This document shows, one piece after another, positions 1 to 12,362 of a stretch of 64,000 nucleotides of DNA. The notes beneath the pieces were generated by a model. It saw nothing but the letters and a program-made list of their open reading frames with translations. It searched no databases and was not told the DNA's origin. Location of the stretch: NCBI RefSeq assembly GCF_963678975.1, contig NC_089281.1, positions 11,309,277 through 11,373,276 of the forward strand, given 5' to 3'. The stretch comes from Dysidea avara (taxonomy: Eukaryota > Porifera > Demospongiae > Dictyoceratida > Dysideidae). Every line of letters begins with the position of its first letter. Position 1 is the stretch's first letter. The position numbers were made by a program, and so were the translations under genes.

Positions 1-441
1 AGTCCCTTCTTGAAAACATGATTTTTGAATTCTAGCTGTCCTCCATACCAAATTTAACTATGTGCATTTGTGAAATGCAAGCCCTCAAAGTTTTTTCTTG
101 TTTTTGATTCTTCCAGTCAATTTTTTGCACATTTTACGAAACCCAGTGTAAACACAATGCACGTAGTCTCATTGTCATGAAATTTAGCGTATTTTAAAAG
201 GAATTATTGAGCACGTACCAAGTCTGGTAAGAATCTGATAAGCATTCACCAAATTATGAACATATTAAGTTAATTTCTCTAATAGAACAGTCACCAAGTA
301 GCAAAAGGTGCACAAAAATGTTGTCCACATCTCCATACCTAACTACTAAACTGAATTGCTATTGTCATGTCACTTAATTTCTACCTTATAGATCATTGAC
401 AAGATTGCCATGCGCCATTATAAAGATGCAATAATGAACTA
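1..441. other. non-coding, no gene seen
   Basis: AT-rich sequence with stop codons in all frames and no splice-bounded exon that I recognise. It may be intron or upstream sequence of the DECR2-like gene, whose N-terminal exons are missing from the window. Confidence 0.5.
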
Positions 442-671
442 CAATGGAACCTCAGTTATCTGAACCCCTTGGGATCACAGGTGATCCATAAGTCTGAAAA
501 AATTGTATCTTTGAAATATAGATAACCTTGAAACAGCACAAAGAACATTTTTAAAAATTCAGTATAATCAACTACCCTAATAGAGTCACTACTCTAATAG
601 AGCAGTCATTTCCGTAGTACAGTTAACCAAGAATCCAAATAAGTGGAGTCCGGATAATTGAGGTTCCACTG
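442..671. mobile_element. pogo/Tigger-like MITE, 230 bp
   Basis: The ends are inverted repeats: left CAATGGAACCTCAGTTAT, right (reverse complement) CAGTGGAACCTCAATTAT, flanked by TA on both sides (440-441 and 672-673). There is no transposase inside. A second copy with the same ends lies at 50547-51047. TA target duplications and CAGTGGAACC-type ends are typical of pogo-family non-autonomous elements; the family assignment is inference from the ends only. Confidence 0.7.
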
Positions 672-673
672 TA

Positions 674-2017
674 GCTTTTCAAAACATGTCTGTTGAATTT
701 TTTATGGGCGAGCAGTGATAAACAAGCTGTATTTGTGTGGAAGCTGATTTTTTTATACTCACCTCTGCCTGGTGATGGCAAATTTAAATAAAAACCTTTA
801 TGTGATAATAGAGCAGTGAAACTGGACAGAATATCATACCCAGCTACTGAGCAGTTCATGCCTGTTTATACGGTTAACTGAATAGAATAACATTTCCTGT
901 AACTTTTATGCTGCACCTAACATGTAAGCTACGTACCTTTAACAGTTTGTGAGATTGTCCTAATAGTAATAGGAACCAAGTGATTCAGAATCCTACTACA
1001 AATGATTTTAAAGTACTATCAATGTTAGAAAAGTACGCATTTTTGATTGAATATCTTAGGTATTGGTTATATAGTTACGCAAAAAGCTGATAACTGGTTG
1101 GTTATTTGGTTTACCTGGTGAGGTTTCACAGCACTAGTGTGATGTGGGTACTGGGTAGAACTAGTGGGTGAACTAAAGATGTGATAAGAAAATATGGTGC
1201 GTGTATCCATAAATGCCCAAAATTTACGCATTATATTTTGCACCATTCCATTCAAAGTCTTATACTTCAACACTCACATGCGTTATTTCCATGAATCAAC
1301 TGCCATTTTATTCTTTAATGATTGGCGTTTGCTATGGTACCAAAGATTTCTTTCTTGAACAATAGTAAGGTTTTAAAACATTGTTTTGTAACTGATTTCT
1401 TCATAATATACTTAGAAAATTTGCTGTAACTTTGTCCCCATTTACACTACAGTGTTGAGATAAACATCAAAAGACTTGTCACATCACGGCACATCATACA
1501 GTGTGCAGTATCACGTGATTGTAACTTAATAAATTGGCGGAGTGAGACGAAAACGCGATCAATGCAAAATGATCGTGCTTGTGATGGAAGAGGAAAAAAG
1601 ACCTTTCAAACTTTATGAATTACTTCTATACAGCCATTTTGTGTTAGACTGTTTTCTGTGAGATCCAAGAACATTTTACTGATGTTCTTGTCATATATTT
1701 CTGAACATCATTTCTGTACATTTCATGGTGCCAGACTCCCCTAGCATTTGCATGCTTAGGCATGTCACATGCGCTTCACACATAATAAAAAGTGTATATG
1801 GCTGTGACCTCCATTGTAGCCCATGGATGCACTCAAAATTTCTGGGCTCTGGCCCTGAACTTGTTTTACATGATCAATTTATACATTCTAACAACTTTGC
1901 CCAGCCCCCATGTGGGTACTTATACTATGAGCAGTTAAGCTCTAGGGTATACATAGTTGTATCAATGAACTGTACTCTTATCTGATAGTAGAGTTATGAT
2001 GTGGTCTTTGTTTACAG
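674..2017. other. non-coding, no gene seen
   Basis: No open frame with convincing homology. I looked here for the N-terminal exons of the downstream reductase (a Rossmann TGxxxGIG glycine motif) and did not find them. An E-box CACGTG lies near 1513. Confidence 0.5.
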
Positions 2018-2934
2018 GTGCTGCAGGTAATTTCCTGTCACCAGCCAGTTCCCTGTCACCTAATGGCTTCAGGACTGGTAGGTTGGATCATGTGATCTAT
2101 TGAGCTCCTCCCATTCATGTTGATTGCAGTGATGGAGATAGATGCAATAGGAGCATACACAGTGAGCAAGACTGTCTATGACCTGTGGATGAAGGTACGT
2201 ATGATCATGCAATTAGCTGCACCCACTTGTGCCTTTGCAATAGGAACATGGAGGGAACATTGTAAACATCTCAGCTACCCTGTATTATACTGGTACAGTT
2301 CTGCAGGTAAAGGGGGTGTAGCTAGCTCTACATTATTATTATTATTATTATTATTTATCTTTAGGTGCATGCTGGTGCAGCTAAAGCTGCAATAGGTGAG
2401 TTGCATCCATCATCTGCTGATTTGACATGTAATACGTCCAATCAGATGCTGTTACAAGACACCTGGCAGTGGAGTGGGGTCCCGATAACATTCGAGTAAA
2501 CTCTTTAGCTCCAGGACCAATTGAGGGTACTGAGGGATTCAGGAAATTAGGTGTGTGTACAAGTGGTATGGACATTAGAGGAATCCCATCATTATAAGGT
2601 TTTGATTTTTTTTGAACTTCATTATATAGAATCTAAAGCTCATTCGCTGTCAAGGCACCTTTTGTAGCTAATAGGAGCTTTAGATACAACAGAACAGAAC
2701 CCCTGTTATGTTAGTAAATCTACAGGGGGTAGGTCACCATACGTCAAAAGCATGGTGGAGACTATTCCAATGAAGAGGTTTGGGACGAGGACGGAGATAG
2801 CAGAGGCAGTGGTGTACCTGTGCAGTCCTTCTGCAAGCTATATCACCGGTAGTATATTAGTGGTTGATGGGGGACAGTGGATGGTGAGTGGACGAAGTCT
2901 GTCAGAAATGATGTCACGTGCTAGCAAACTATGA
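2018..2934 (+). CDS. DECR2: peroxisomal 2,4-dienoyl-CoA reductase-like SDR, C-terminal exons
   Basis: Six exons in phase: 2018-2077, 2130-2194, 2244-2306, 2365-2395, 2446-2550, 2726-2934. The joined protein carries SDR-fold blocks seen in DECR2: [36 protein letters not shown] (with the catalytic-region lysine), [36 protein letters not shown] and a C-terminal [15 protein letters not shown]. It ends in SKL, the canonical PTS1 peroxisome signal. DECR2 enzymes reduce 2,4-dienoyl-CoAs with NADPH so that polyunsaturated fatty acids can enter beta-oxidation. The first exon seen starts in mid-codon (two bases), so the N-terminal cofactor-binding exons lie upstream, outside the window or not recognised. 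All introns are about 50-175 nt. Another peroxisomal SDR is possible but the fit to DECR2 is close. Confidence 0.88.
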
Positions 2935-3851
2935 TGAACCAGATTGTGTGTATTTTGAATTTTATTATATTTTATGTACCTTCAACAGTGTGACTTCAGA
3001 CAATGTTATCAGCTTGCAGGCGAAGTTATGAAATGTGTTTTGTTGTGCCATTAGGGAAAAAAAGACAAGTATAGTGGGACTAGCTTAGTTATCACTTATA
3101 TACTAGACAATGATAAATCATTCATTGATTGATGCACATTGTTCAATTGTTCTAATGGGACATACACCAGTTGACAAGTGTACATTTATATATCATGTCA
3201 AATGATCTCAGTTTACATAAGTATGCCTTAGCTATTATTGAGACCTGAAGTGATCGTATTATATATAGAAGTGGCCACTCAGTGAGACTGTTCAACTATT
3301 CACTGTAGTTGGGCCATTGTGACTTCACTGTTAGTTCTGTATTGATATTCATAACTAAAAATACCTTCAGTTAACAATTCAGGACACCGGTGTTGTCTGA
3401 GCACTTTGAAATGGTGCTAATGGACTCGTTAGTACATAAACTTACCTGGAAAATCAGAACACTTTTATAATTATTCTTGTACAGTAATGCAAAGCACTTA
3501 GAATAGTCAACAAGATTTTTGAAGTCGCATCTTAGAAATACTGTAACTCTTTAAAAGAACAGAAATTTTCTTATGCAAAAAATGATGCATCATATCAAAA
3601 GTCTTTAAAGTTGAATCACAATTATAAAGAAACCACATCTGATAATTTACCATTGAACTTGCAATATACAAGTCATTAGTTGCTTCTTTGAAGAATCGGT
3701 ACAACCTCCTTACTGAGTCTCTTTAATGACTCTAAGTACAAGAAGGAATCATGATATATGAAAGATATGTTGCTAGGTTGCAACTATCTATACACACTCA
3801 CACACACTGGTACTTTAACTACTATTGTTAGTCTTTTGCATGTCTGTATAA
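2935..3851. other. intergenic, no gene seen
   Basis: AT-rich spacer between two plus-strand genes. No repeat family that recurs elsewhere in the window was noticed here. The 3' UTR of the reductase and promoter of the next gene presumably lie in it. Confidence 0.5.
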
Positions 3852-5532
3852 ATGTCAGAAGAGAGTGGCTCAGCTGTAAGTTCAACTGAAGGACACTACT
3901 ACATCAATAAAAAGTATAGTATACTTGTGTACTATAGCTAGATGGAAATACTACTATTTTTCTTGTACATATGTAGGCATGTAGCGTTTGTTGAAGATAA
4001 AATAAAAATACCACCAAAGGTACAAGAACACTCTACAGCTGCATGTCAAATACAATCACTGCATGTACAGGAAGACAAAAGAGCCACTCAGAGTTACCTC
4101 CCGAGGCTGCCAATCAGTTCAAGCAGCACTTCATCTTCATTCAACTGGTATGATGGACTGATAAAAAGAAAAGAACTTATTGAAGTAGAGAAAGAGCTGC
4201 TGAGAAAAAGGGAAGAATTTTCTGCTAACATGGCTAAGATCGTGAAGAGGAAATTAGATTTTCGGCAAGCATGGAAAAAGGTTGAAATTAAATGGGGGAA
4301 GATTATAATGTGTAATGAGAAATCTGTTAAAGGTTCACGATAAAATCAACAGTCTTTGTCCATATATAGAAGACATAGAGATGAAGCGCTGCAAGACAAA
4401 TCAGAAGGAACAAAGTGAACTTTTTGAGCTTCGAAGCAAGGAAGCTATGTTCAAAAATTTACAAGAAGAATTGCAGACTGCCACTGACAAGTGAGAAATC
4501 TTACCATATAGCCAAACTGTATTTCAATATCTTCACACAGGACTACAGCATTACAAGCAAGAATTGACAACCACAAGAAATTTGCTGACTATTTAACCAT
4601 AGTTGGTGAAATGGGCTTTAAAAGTATGTATGACTTAATATGGTCATTACATTATACAAGTACACATTATGACCTGTATAGACTCGATGATGGTTGATTG
4701 TGCAACACCATGTCAAGTTGTGTTAAAGAGATATCAAACATTAGTCAACATACGTGAAGACATATCGAAAAAGATATCAAGCACTATGACTGAGGTAATT
4801 CTACCAAGTTCAGTTACCTGCCATGCAGCTTGCACATTGAACAAAATTTTCTTGTAGCTTGACAGACAGCAAAGAGAGAATGACCATCTTCAGTATTCCC
4901 ATACAGAGAAGTTGTCAGTAAGCACCAAAATACATATTCAGCCATGTTGGGAGTGTTTATTCTACACAGCACTTGACAGCAAAAGCCTCACAATTGGAGA
5001 GGAAACTTGAATACCTTACTAACAGGAATAGTGAATTGGAAGAGAGCCTGTTGAGAAAGAGACAAGCGTACAATAACCAGGTAACAAAACACATAGTTAA
5101 GGCCATTAATGTTTCTGCCTGGTCATTTCTATGCAGAAATATTGTGCAAAAATGATGCAACGAAAAATTGTATGCTTTTCCTTGCAATACTTCTTTTTGT
5201 ACATGTTCACATGCCACATCAAAAAAAAAAAAAAACTGGCCTAGTTTCCCTGTCAATTTTGGAGAGTTGAATTAATTTTGCTTATTGCCTTTGCAGATAT
5301 GTCAGACTTATGGTATACTCCAAGCCATTGACAACATGGCACAAATATGTTGTGAGCAGAAGAGACAAATGCCAACCACTCCTGAAGCTAAACTGAAGCT
5401 TATTAAAGTGAGCCACGTAAATAATTTTAAACTAATGACACAATATTATTTTAGAATACCATAATGGAAAAGCAAGAAATCATAAAAGATATTAAATCAA
5501 ACACAAAGAGAAGGAGCCTTAGCAATTGCTAA
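3852..5532 (+). CDS. CCDC42/CFAP73-like ciliary coiled-coil protein
   Basis: Exons: 3978-4280, 4333-4490, 4541-4623, 4682-4794, 4858-4917, 4970-5080, 5297-5407, 5455-5532 (stop TAA); all phases agree. A possible first exon is the ATG at 3852 (MSEESGSA then GTAAGT), but its phase does not fit exon 3978, so the start is unsettled. The protein is almost entirely heptad-like E/K/Q-rich coiled coil. Landmarks match the CCDC42/CFAP73 (DUF4200) family: LIKRKELIEVEKELLRKREE near the N-terminus, KRYQTLVNIREDI (family RHQTLVNTNQDL) in the middle, and YGILQAIDNMAQICCEQ near the C-terminus. Family members belong to axonemal and sperm-tail structures (modified inner-arm dynein region). The 52-nt gap 4281-4332 also reads open, but only its removal keeps the frame. 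Which paralogue it represents is uncertain. Confidence 0.75.
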
Positions 5533-5746
5533 AGACAAGAAAGGAACTCTGTAACAACCATGTATGCATACATTGTAAATTGCCAATCTTCTGGGCAGTC
5601 TAGAACTATTACATATATCAAAATAGGAAGTGTACTTATGTGACTATAGTTACTTAACAGCAATTTTGCATATTAAATAATATATAATATATGTGAAGAA
5701 AATATAATGACTGGAATACAAATGAAAAAATTGATCGTGTAAAATA

Positions 5747-8700
5747 TCATAGTTCATCATCATATTTTGGTAGGAATTCCCCCTTAACTTCTGTACTACA
5801 TAATTGACAATGATCGAGGGGAAGTCCCTCCCATTGCTTCATTGCATCAGAAGAACATTCCTTCACCTCATAGTCAGTGTAATGCCCATCAATGACTCCA
5901 TTGCCTTGACTGTCACCCACGTAGAAACAAGGCATCTTAGCTCTGTTCCAAGTCTTGTGATCCCAAATAGCTGGGATTTCCCTGCCACGGATGTATAGCT
6001 TGTACAAGATTTGTTCAGCAGTAGGGACTAGCGTGTAGTTAAAATCCTGATGATAAAATTGTCCTGCAAATGAAAATGAAACTAATTATCATGAACTACA
6101 GTTTTCACCTAGAAATAAGCATTCAAGCCGAATGCTATTCAGAGGGCAGCATAAATAACATGACTGGATCTGCAAGAACCCTACATGTTAGCACAAGCCT
6201 AATTTTACAGTAAAATGCAATAAAAGCAATGGGTGAAATATTAAGAAAAAATTCCCTAAATTTTTAAGTGCTTGTTTCATGGTGAAGAAGGTGATAGTGG
6301 CAAAAACCTTGGTAGCATCCAAAGCAAGAGAAGTTTTAAAGTTTATGTTTCGTGTCAGTACTCCCAAGGAGATAGAAGATATGTGTATTAGTCTGCCACG
6401 TATTTGATGAGCGGTTTGTTGGTTGTAGGAAGGGCCTGGAAGACAAAACTTACAATGGATTCACCTGTTCATGGAGAACGGTAGAGGACTGCATTCATAA
6501 GTTATGACCATTTGATTAAGCAACTGTAGTTTATTTTTTGTATCGTTATTGAATTTTTCTGTTGTTGCTACTTTGTATGTAGTGTTGTAACTTGAAAAAG
6601 TTCTTGGGTTCTAGAGCTGAAACTTCAGTTGACCATTCCTTTGGCTATCTACTGTATAGGGCGGCACCAATTCCACTTTTTACCGATACTTCAAATACCA
6701 AGTACTCAGCTGGGAAGTATCTGCAAGTACAAGTACCGATACCAAGTACCTTAAAGTAGCTACTTCATAGTGCACAAATTTATTATATAGTGCATTTCAT
6801 GGTATTTTTGTACATGTTTTCAATATGGTTCAGTTTATAATGAAGTAGCCAATCAAGATTCACAAAGAAAGAAGTCACTGAAATGCAAACCAGTGGATAT
6901 TCCAGTGTTCTTCTGGAGAAGTGCAGATGATATCATAATGGTGCTTACAAAAACACAAAATATTCTAATACTGAAAGTCACTTCTACCTGATTGCTCTAT
7001 TAGAGTTATTGACTGTTCTATTAGAGTATATCAATACAAAGCATTTTCACACGTAGGTTTCAGCATAGATCAGTACAATTTTGCTGGTAGTTAGCTATTA
7101 GTGTAATACTTGATGCTTTTAGGTGTCCACTGTGCTAGTAAATAAGCAAGTACAAACGAACGATATTTTATTCTCACACGTGATAAGATTGGTATCTGCA
7201 ACAATATAATGGGCGATTCTGATACTTTATGAAAACAGCAGTATCGGCCCGATACCGATACCGATACTAGAATCGGTGCAGCCCTACTACTGTAGATAAA
7301 GAAAATGGAATTCAAAAAATGTACTAACATGTGGCACACTTGAAGATCCTGTCACATTTACTATAGCACAAGTACACAAAAAAATTGTGGATTTTCAACT
7401 AGGGTAGGGACCATAGCACATTGATAAAAAGTACCGAAAAAAGCTGGAGTAGTGCACGACATTAAATCATAGTAAAACAATAAGAAGTGTTATGTCCCTA
7501 CTGTGCATTTCCATTATGAGCACAGTAGGGATATAACACTTTTTATTGTTTTACTGTGATTTAATACTCCACTTGTTTCTGTGCTTTTTATTGATGTGCT
7601 ATGGTCCCTACTCTAGTCGAAAATTCCAAATTTATTTATTTATTTTGTAAAAAAAAATTATTGACTGGTGACCCACGCATGCCACATCAAAAGAAAGAAA
7701 TGGTGCCATGCACCTCAGCTATCAACTATTGTCTGAAAAGTGAAGTATCCATTACGCTTCGTTTTCAGCTATATTCAACCTGTTACACAGTATTACGAAT
7801 CAAGAACTGTTCCAAAAAGTACCTCTACAATCAAAGTAGCCACTATGAAATGTATGGACAATTTCCATTACAAAGAGAAGCCATCATGTGCCAAATCAAC
7901 ACCTTGCTGACAGTAAAGATAAATGGGACACAAAGGAGGACACTGCTAAGTCCATGAAGAATGCACTATATGCCAAAAGGCTCATGTCCAACCGAAGCAA
8001 CATCGAACAGTGAACCCCATAGCCTTAGCTGTTATTGAGCTATGCTTGTTTGAAGGCATCAGTCAGTCAATAGAAAAATGTTTAATAATTAAAAAAAAAA
8101 TCCAATAGTGACTTGTTGAAAACGTTTCAGGTTGACTTGAAGGCTTGTTTGGGCTTAGTTTTACCTAACCAATACTGCCCATTGTCATCAGGGAAGAGTG
8201 AGGCTCATTTTTGGGTGGTATTTTTTCATGGGCCACGCCCAAACTATTGTGGTCCCTAGCTACTATACAGTACAATAGTACTGTATAATGATTGATATAA
8301 TTAGGAATGTAGCCACTGAAGAGTACAGGGTAAGAACACCTTTTGATAAATCCAACTGGTATATGAGTCACAACTGAAAGATTCGACTATATTCAAGCAT
8401 GGAATTTATTTCTATTACTTAAGCACTGTTCAAGGTCAAGAAAACAAGGCAAAGCCAAGTATTTCATTAATCACAAGTTGGACCTTATCATGATTTATCT
8501 TACAGTACTACGCCTGATGCTTTATATTGTGTTTTCTGCTTGCCTTTTTAAAAGTGTGCTTCTCAAGGACTTGGCTGCTTTAGTTTTTTGGCCATCGGGT
8601 TATCATTACATTCTGTTTGGAGTCATAGGAAAGCTATGATTAATTTCAGGAATTTAAATAATCAACTATAATGTATTTTCCATTAAACATAGGTGTTACA

Positions 8701-11700
8701 AGATATTTTAGATAGGGGCTCTATCTTAGTTTGGTAGGGCACATGTTGAAATGCAAAAAAAAACACACACACACAATAAGGTCAATACCTGGCTACCCTC
8801 CACTAATACATTATAAAGGTCCTCATTTACAATTTGATAGTTTACTACACTGCTTCTCTGAATACTGTGACTGCTCTATTAGAGATCAACCTTTTTACAG
8901 AAAACTGTAGGGGCTCCATTATGAATTGCTTACCCATTATTCCATGAGGCTTGAGGTTCAATTCTTCTAATCCTTCTGGATTAAGCACTTGAAACTTGAG
9001 ACACTTAGCTCCATCAATGTTGTGACACTGTATCAACATCTCGACTGGTTCATATCCTCCCAGTGTCTTAACAGTTATTTTATCATTATCCCTCACTACC
9101 TCAACACATGAAGACTGGTACACTGTGTCTCCGTAGAGCTCTCCATTTACAAACAGTTCACATGTTTCAACATTGGCTACAAGACACTCTCTGTTACATG
9201 CTAGTATGCCGATCTTTCCATGGAAGTTTAGCTCAGGTTTGATAGGCCAGTTGACAAAATATGAGTTGACATTAATGGAAGGTGAAGAAATCAGATTATA
9301 AACTTTGTTAGGATCTCCATGTACTGCATAGCACATGCTTAACTTTTCATTCAACTGTACTGTAAATAATGGATCACCATCTGTAGTTATTCCTATACAA
9401 AAATAAACAAGGGTACAAATTAAGACACATGCACGCATGTACACACATGCACGTACGCACACATGTACAAGCACAAATGTACACACATGCATGCATGCAC
9501 GCACGCGCACTGTCTGTCTGTCTGTCTCCAGAGTTAAAGTCACATAAGTACCAGTACTGAGCCTGGATGACTCACTAAGTTAGGGTAATCCTGGAGATGA
9601 TCCAGGTTTACTAATCATAGGTATATGCAGACATGATTTTGGCCATGATGTTGGCCATGGGTCATAGAAAAGATTGTCAGCAAAAGGCAAATGTGTAGCT
9701 ACATATTCGACCAATCACAAACACAAGTTACACTTTCTCATACTAAATTTTCTAGCTCATTTGATGACACAACATAGCAGTGGGTGTGGCTTCACATAAT
9801 AAGTAGCAACAAACAATGCCATCTTACTGTTTGAAAGATTACACCATGATTTGAAACTGCTCCCACACTCCAGCTCAACTAGTGTTGTCCTCCAGTGACA
9901 GCAAAGACTTGTATATCTAATCTATATCCTTGAAAAAGACTGACTATGATTTGCTATACTCTACTCTAATAACAAAGTCAGGTAATGAGCAGCTTCAAAT
10001 CTTGAGTACGCACATAATCAAGCATACTTATGTAATTTATCACACATGCACAATCCAGGATGCTGTAGCGGACCAGACTCTCCTTGACCCAGACAAAATA
10101 TAACTCAGGTGACCCAGAAAATCAATCTGGTTGCAACCCCCTCTCTCTCTCACACACACATGCACGCATACACACACATGCACGCATACACACACATGCA
10201 CGCACGCACGCACACACACACACACACACACACACTCACGGGGTTCAGCAACTGACTCAAACGCTGGGAAGGCATAAATAGCAAAGTCCATTCCACTATA
10301 AGTCCTACCAAGTACTCTAGCATAGTAGTTGCCACGAGGTATAACAAATGGTTCACTTCTCCACATAGTAGAATTCTCTTCAGGAAAGGGTTCTAGGACT
10401 CTGGCATCAAGTACAGTATTCTGAAAGGTAGTTAGTTCCACTTGATGTATTTCAGCCGGATGATATTCTCCAATGCTCTCAAATATCATCCTTGTAGCCA
10501 CTAAATATTAGTGATCACACACTTACAATAACCACTAACAGATGTGCCTAACCACAGACACATTAATATAACACATACCTAGTGGAGGCTGTGAAACACG
10601 TCTGGCATCAAAGTCAAATGATACCCTAACATCAAGGTCACCCATGGCTCCAGCAGTACCTAACCCATTCTCAGCATATCCATGGATCCTGATACTGGTG
10701 GGTCCTGATGATGTAACTTCTAGTAGATAACTGTTTGGTTTAACACCTTTCACAGTGAAGATCTTAAATTTAGGTAGCTCAACAATTGTTGATTTATTTA
10801 ATAATAGATCTGTACTATCGTCATCTGGAAATGCCTTTGCAGATGGTGATAAGCCGGATAAGTAAATTTCTGTAACTGTTGTGTTTTCGATAATGTCAAA
10901 CACAAAGCGGCTGGCATGGGGGAGAGGTACTCGATTGACAGCCAGCAAAGCATGTCGTTGATGGTGATCAATAGCTAAGTCAATGAATGGCATGACTGAG
11001 TTAAAATCAGCTTCAGACACTTCCACAACTAATCCCAATGAAAAGTCTGCAATTTGATTGTAAACTGGATCAACTGTTTCTCCACATTTTCCAGTTAGAA
11101 TAAAGTTCACTTGCATTCGTTTTGTCACAATCAAGTTCTTCACATCTTCCAGAAGAAACCTATCTTTTGCGTCAGCATCAGTAATAACAAATACAGAACA
11201 GTCACTGTTACAGTTGTCAATGGCACTCTCAAGACCACTAAGGGCCAAGTTAGGGCAGTCACCACCTCCACTGGCATTCAATGCACGCAACGCAAACCTG
11301 AACAAAAAGTCTGATGGAAATGTAGCAAGTTGGCCAAGTGCTATGAAATAATGGACAAAAAGTTACACCAGCATACATGCGTGAGTATGTATATACATGT
11401 GCATTTTATTACTAAATACAACTGCACTACAGTCTTGCGTGGCCAGACCGCTTTTTTCTGTCATTGAGTAGGGAGAAAAAAGGGTCTGGAACAGTTTGAA
11501 TCCCACACTCGTCGTGGCACTCCCTGGATAATTGGGGGGTGTTAACCAAAGAAATGTGATGCGTTTTCAAATAGTAGCCGCTTGCGTCAATCAATTACAA
11601 GCACGTATTTATCAACCTATGAGCAATAAAGCTGCTTTTGAGATTAAATCGATTGTTAGTTGCTTAGGTAAGTAAAGTCTTTGTTTATTGTTGTGCTGTG

Positions 11701-12214
11701 GCATTCTTGTACAATGGAGTTTAAGCGCATGGGTTGCACTTATGACGTAGTCTCGTGAAGTGTCAAGACGATTGTGGGATTCGAACTGTTCCAGACCCTT
11801 TTTCTCCCTACCCAATGACAAAGAGAAAAAAGCGGTCTGGCCTAAACTGCACTACATCATAGATTGACTCACAGATGGACTACATCATGTGCACACACGT
11901 ATAGCTATATGCCTGATCTGCCATCATGTCATATTTTACTTGTACACCAAAAACTATATACACCATACGTAACAACGAACTATTCAGCACCACTTACTAG
12001 GGTCACCAAACGGTACAAGTGTGAAAACATCTGGCAACGTCCCTCGCTCTCGTCTCACATTGAAAATCTTTGGTAATTCCTCTTGGAGCACCTGTATTTC
12101 TAATCGCATTGAATCCGTAGTGTCCACGGCTAAGCACAGACATCCTTGCGCGTCAGAGCTACTAAAATTATAAAACAACAGTAGCAACAGCGAAGTGATC
12201 TTTCCACAAGCCAT
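5747..12214 (-). CDS. secreted vWA (hemicentin-type) + ITIH C-terminal domain protein
   Basis: Five exons, all junctions phase 1: 11998-12214, 10579-11340, 10240-10500, 8934-9392, 5747-6063; 671 aa in total. Residues 1-22 form a signal peptide (LLLLLF core). Residues about 24-330 match the hemicentin vWA domain: metal-site DTTDSM (D31), GGGDCPN (97-103), VITDADAKD, FILTGKC, then a beta-sandwich stretch with SIRIHG. Residues about 414-665 match the inter-alpha-trypsin inhibitor heavy chain C-terminal domain: DPLFTVQL, LCYAVHGDPN-like, FHGKIGIL, HGIMG joined across the 2.9-kb intron to QFYHQDF, then NGVIDGHYTDY (family GLIDGVHTDY). No VIT domain is present. The C-terminus is DDEL. The last intron contains a hAT MITE and a foldback element; intron 1 holds another MITE. 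It is likely an extracellular or ER-lumenal protein; its partners are unknown. Confidence 0.85.
6657..7286. mobile_element. hAT-type MITE, 630 bp, with 8-bp target duplication
   Basis: The ends are imperfect inverted repeats (left TAGGGCGGCACCAATTC; right, reverse complement, TAGGGCTGCACCGATTC) flanked by the 8-bp direct repeat CTACTGTA at 6649-6656 and 7287-7294. Eight-base duplications and CAGGGCTGCACC-like ends are hallmarks of hAT elements. GATACC-rich repeats sit just inside both ends. It has no transposase and lies in the last intron of the vWA/ITIH gene. Confidence 0.85.
7399..8268 (+). mobile_element. foldback element, copy 1
   Basis: Begins with a hairpin: an arm of about 100 bp (from CTAGGGTAGGGACCATAGCAC) followed after a short centre by its inverted copy ending TGGTCCCTACTCTAG. 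Then comes a coding-like tract (frame fragments such as [24 protein letters not shown]), and the element ends near GGTCCCTAGCTACTATAC. Related copies are at 28410-29497 (inverted) and 59375-60450, with a decayed piece near 44090-44320. Only one copy of an internal ~140-bp unit is present here, while the other two full copies have it twice. It is non-autonomous and its family is unknown. Confidence 0.7.
10150..10239. repeat. CA/GT microsatellite at a splice donor
   Basis: CACACA/TGCACG-rich tract. On the minus strand (GT)n starts immediately at the donor of exon 3 of the vWA/ITIH gene (CCCC then GTGAGTGTGTG). Confidence 0.9.
11432..11844. mobile_element. inverted-repeat MITE with 12-bp target duplication
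   Basis: Arms of about 90 bp: GGCCAGACCGCTTTTTTCTG on the left, with its inverted copy ending GCGGTCTGGCC on the right, both running through a CAGACCC...CTCCCTAC block. The direct repeat AACTGCACTACA flanks it at 11420-11431 and 11845-11856. Long arms with a 9-12-bp duplication suggest a Mutator-like element. A sister with similar arm motifs is at 35221-35580. It lies in intron 1 of the vWA/ITIH gene. Confidence 0.8.
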
Positions 12215-12362
12215 TGTTCTTTGTTATATCGATATCGTTTAGCATTGCTATGGCTCCTATAGCTACAAACTTTGGTGAACACCGTATACTCCCCGGACAT
12301 TATCTTTTGAAATGTGTATTCTTTTAGTACAACTAAATAATGACTAATAGTTATCATTCTGT

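Noticed and set aside
4281-4332. Frameshift in the CCDC42/CFAP73-like gene
   Set aside because: Removing a 52-nt GTTGAA...TAAAG intron restores one frame, and the size is typical of introns here. The open reading inside it leaves some doubt.
8845-8933. Read-through of the vWA/ITIH exon past 8934 (KQFIMEPLQF...) as the true C-terminus
   Set aside because: G-GTAAGC is a strong donor and the exon at 6063 continues the ITIH domain exactly (HGIMG-QFYHQ, then the IDGHYTDY motif).
9420-9543. N-terminal extension rich in Cys/Val before the ITIH-like exon
   Set aside because: It lies upstream of a good acceptor at 9393 and is derived from a CATGCA/CACA repeat in the intron.
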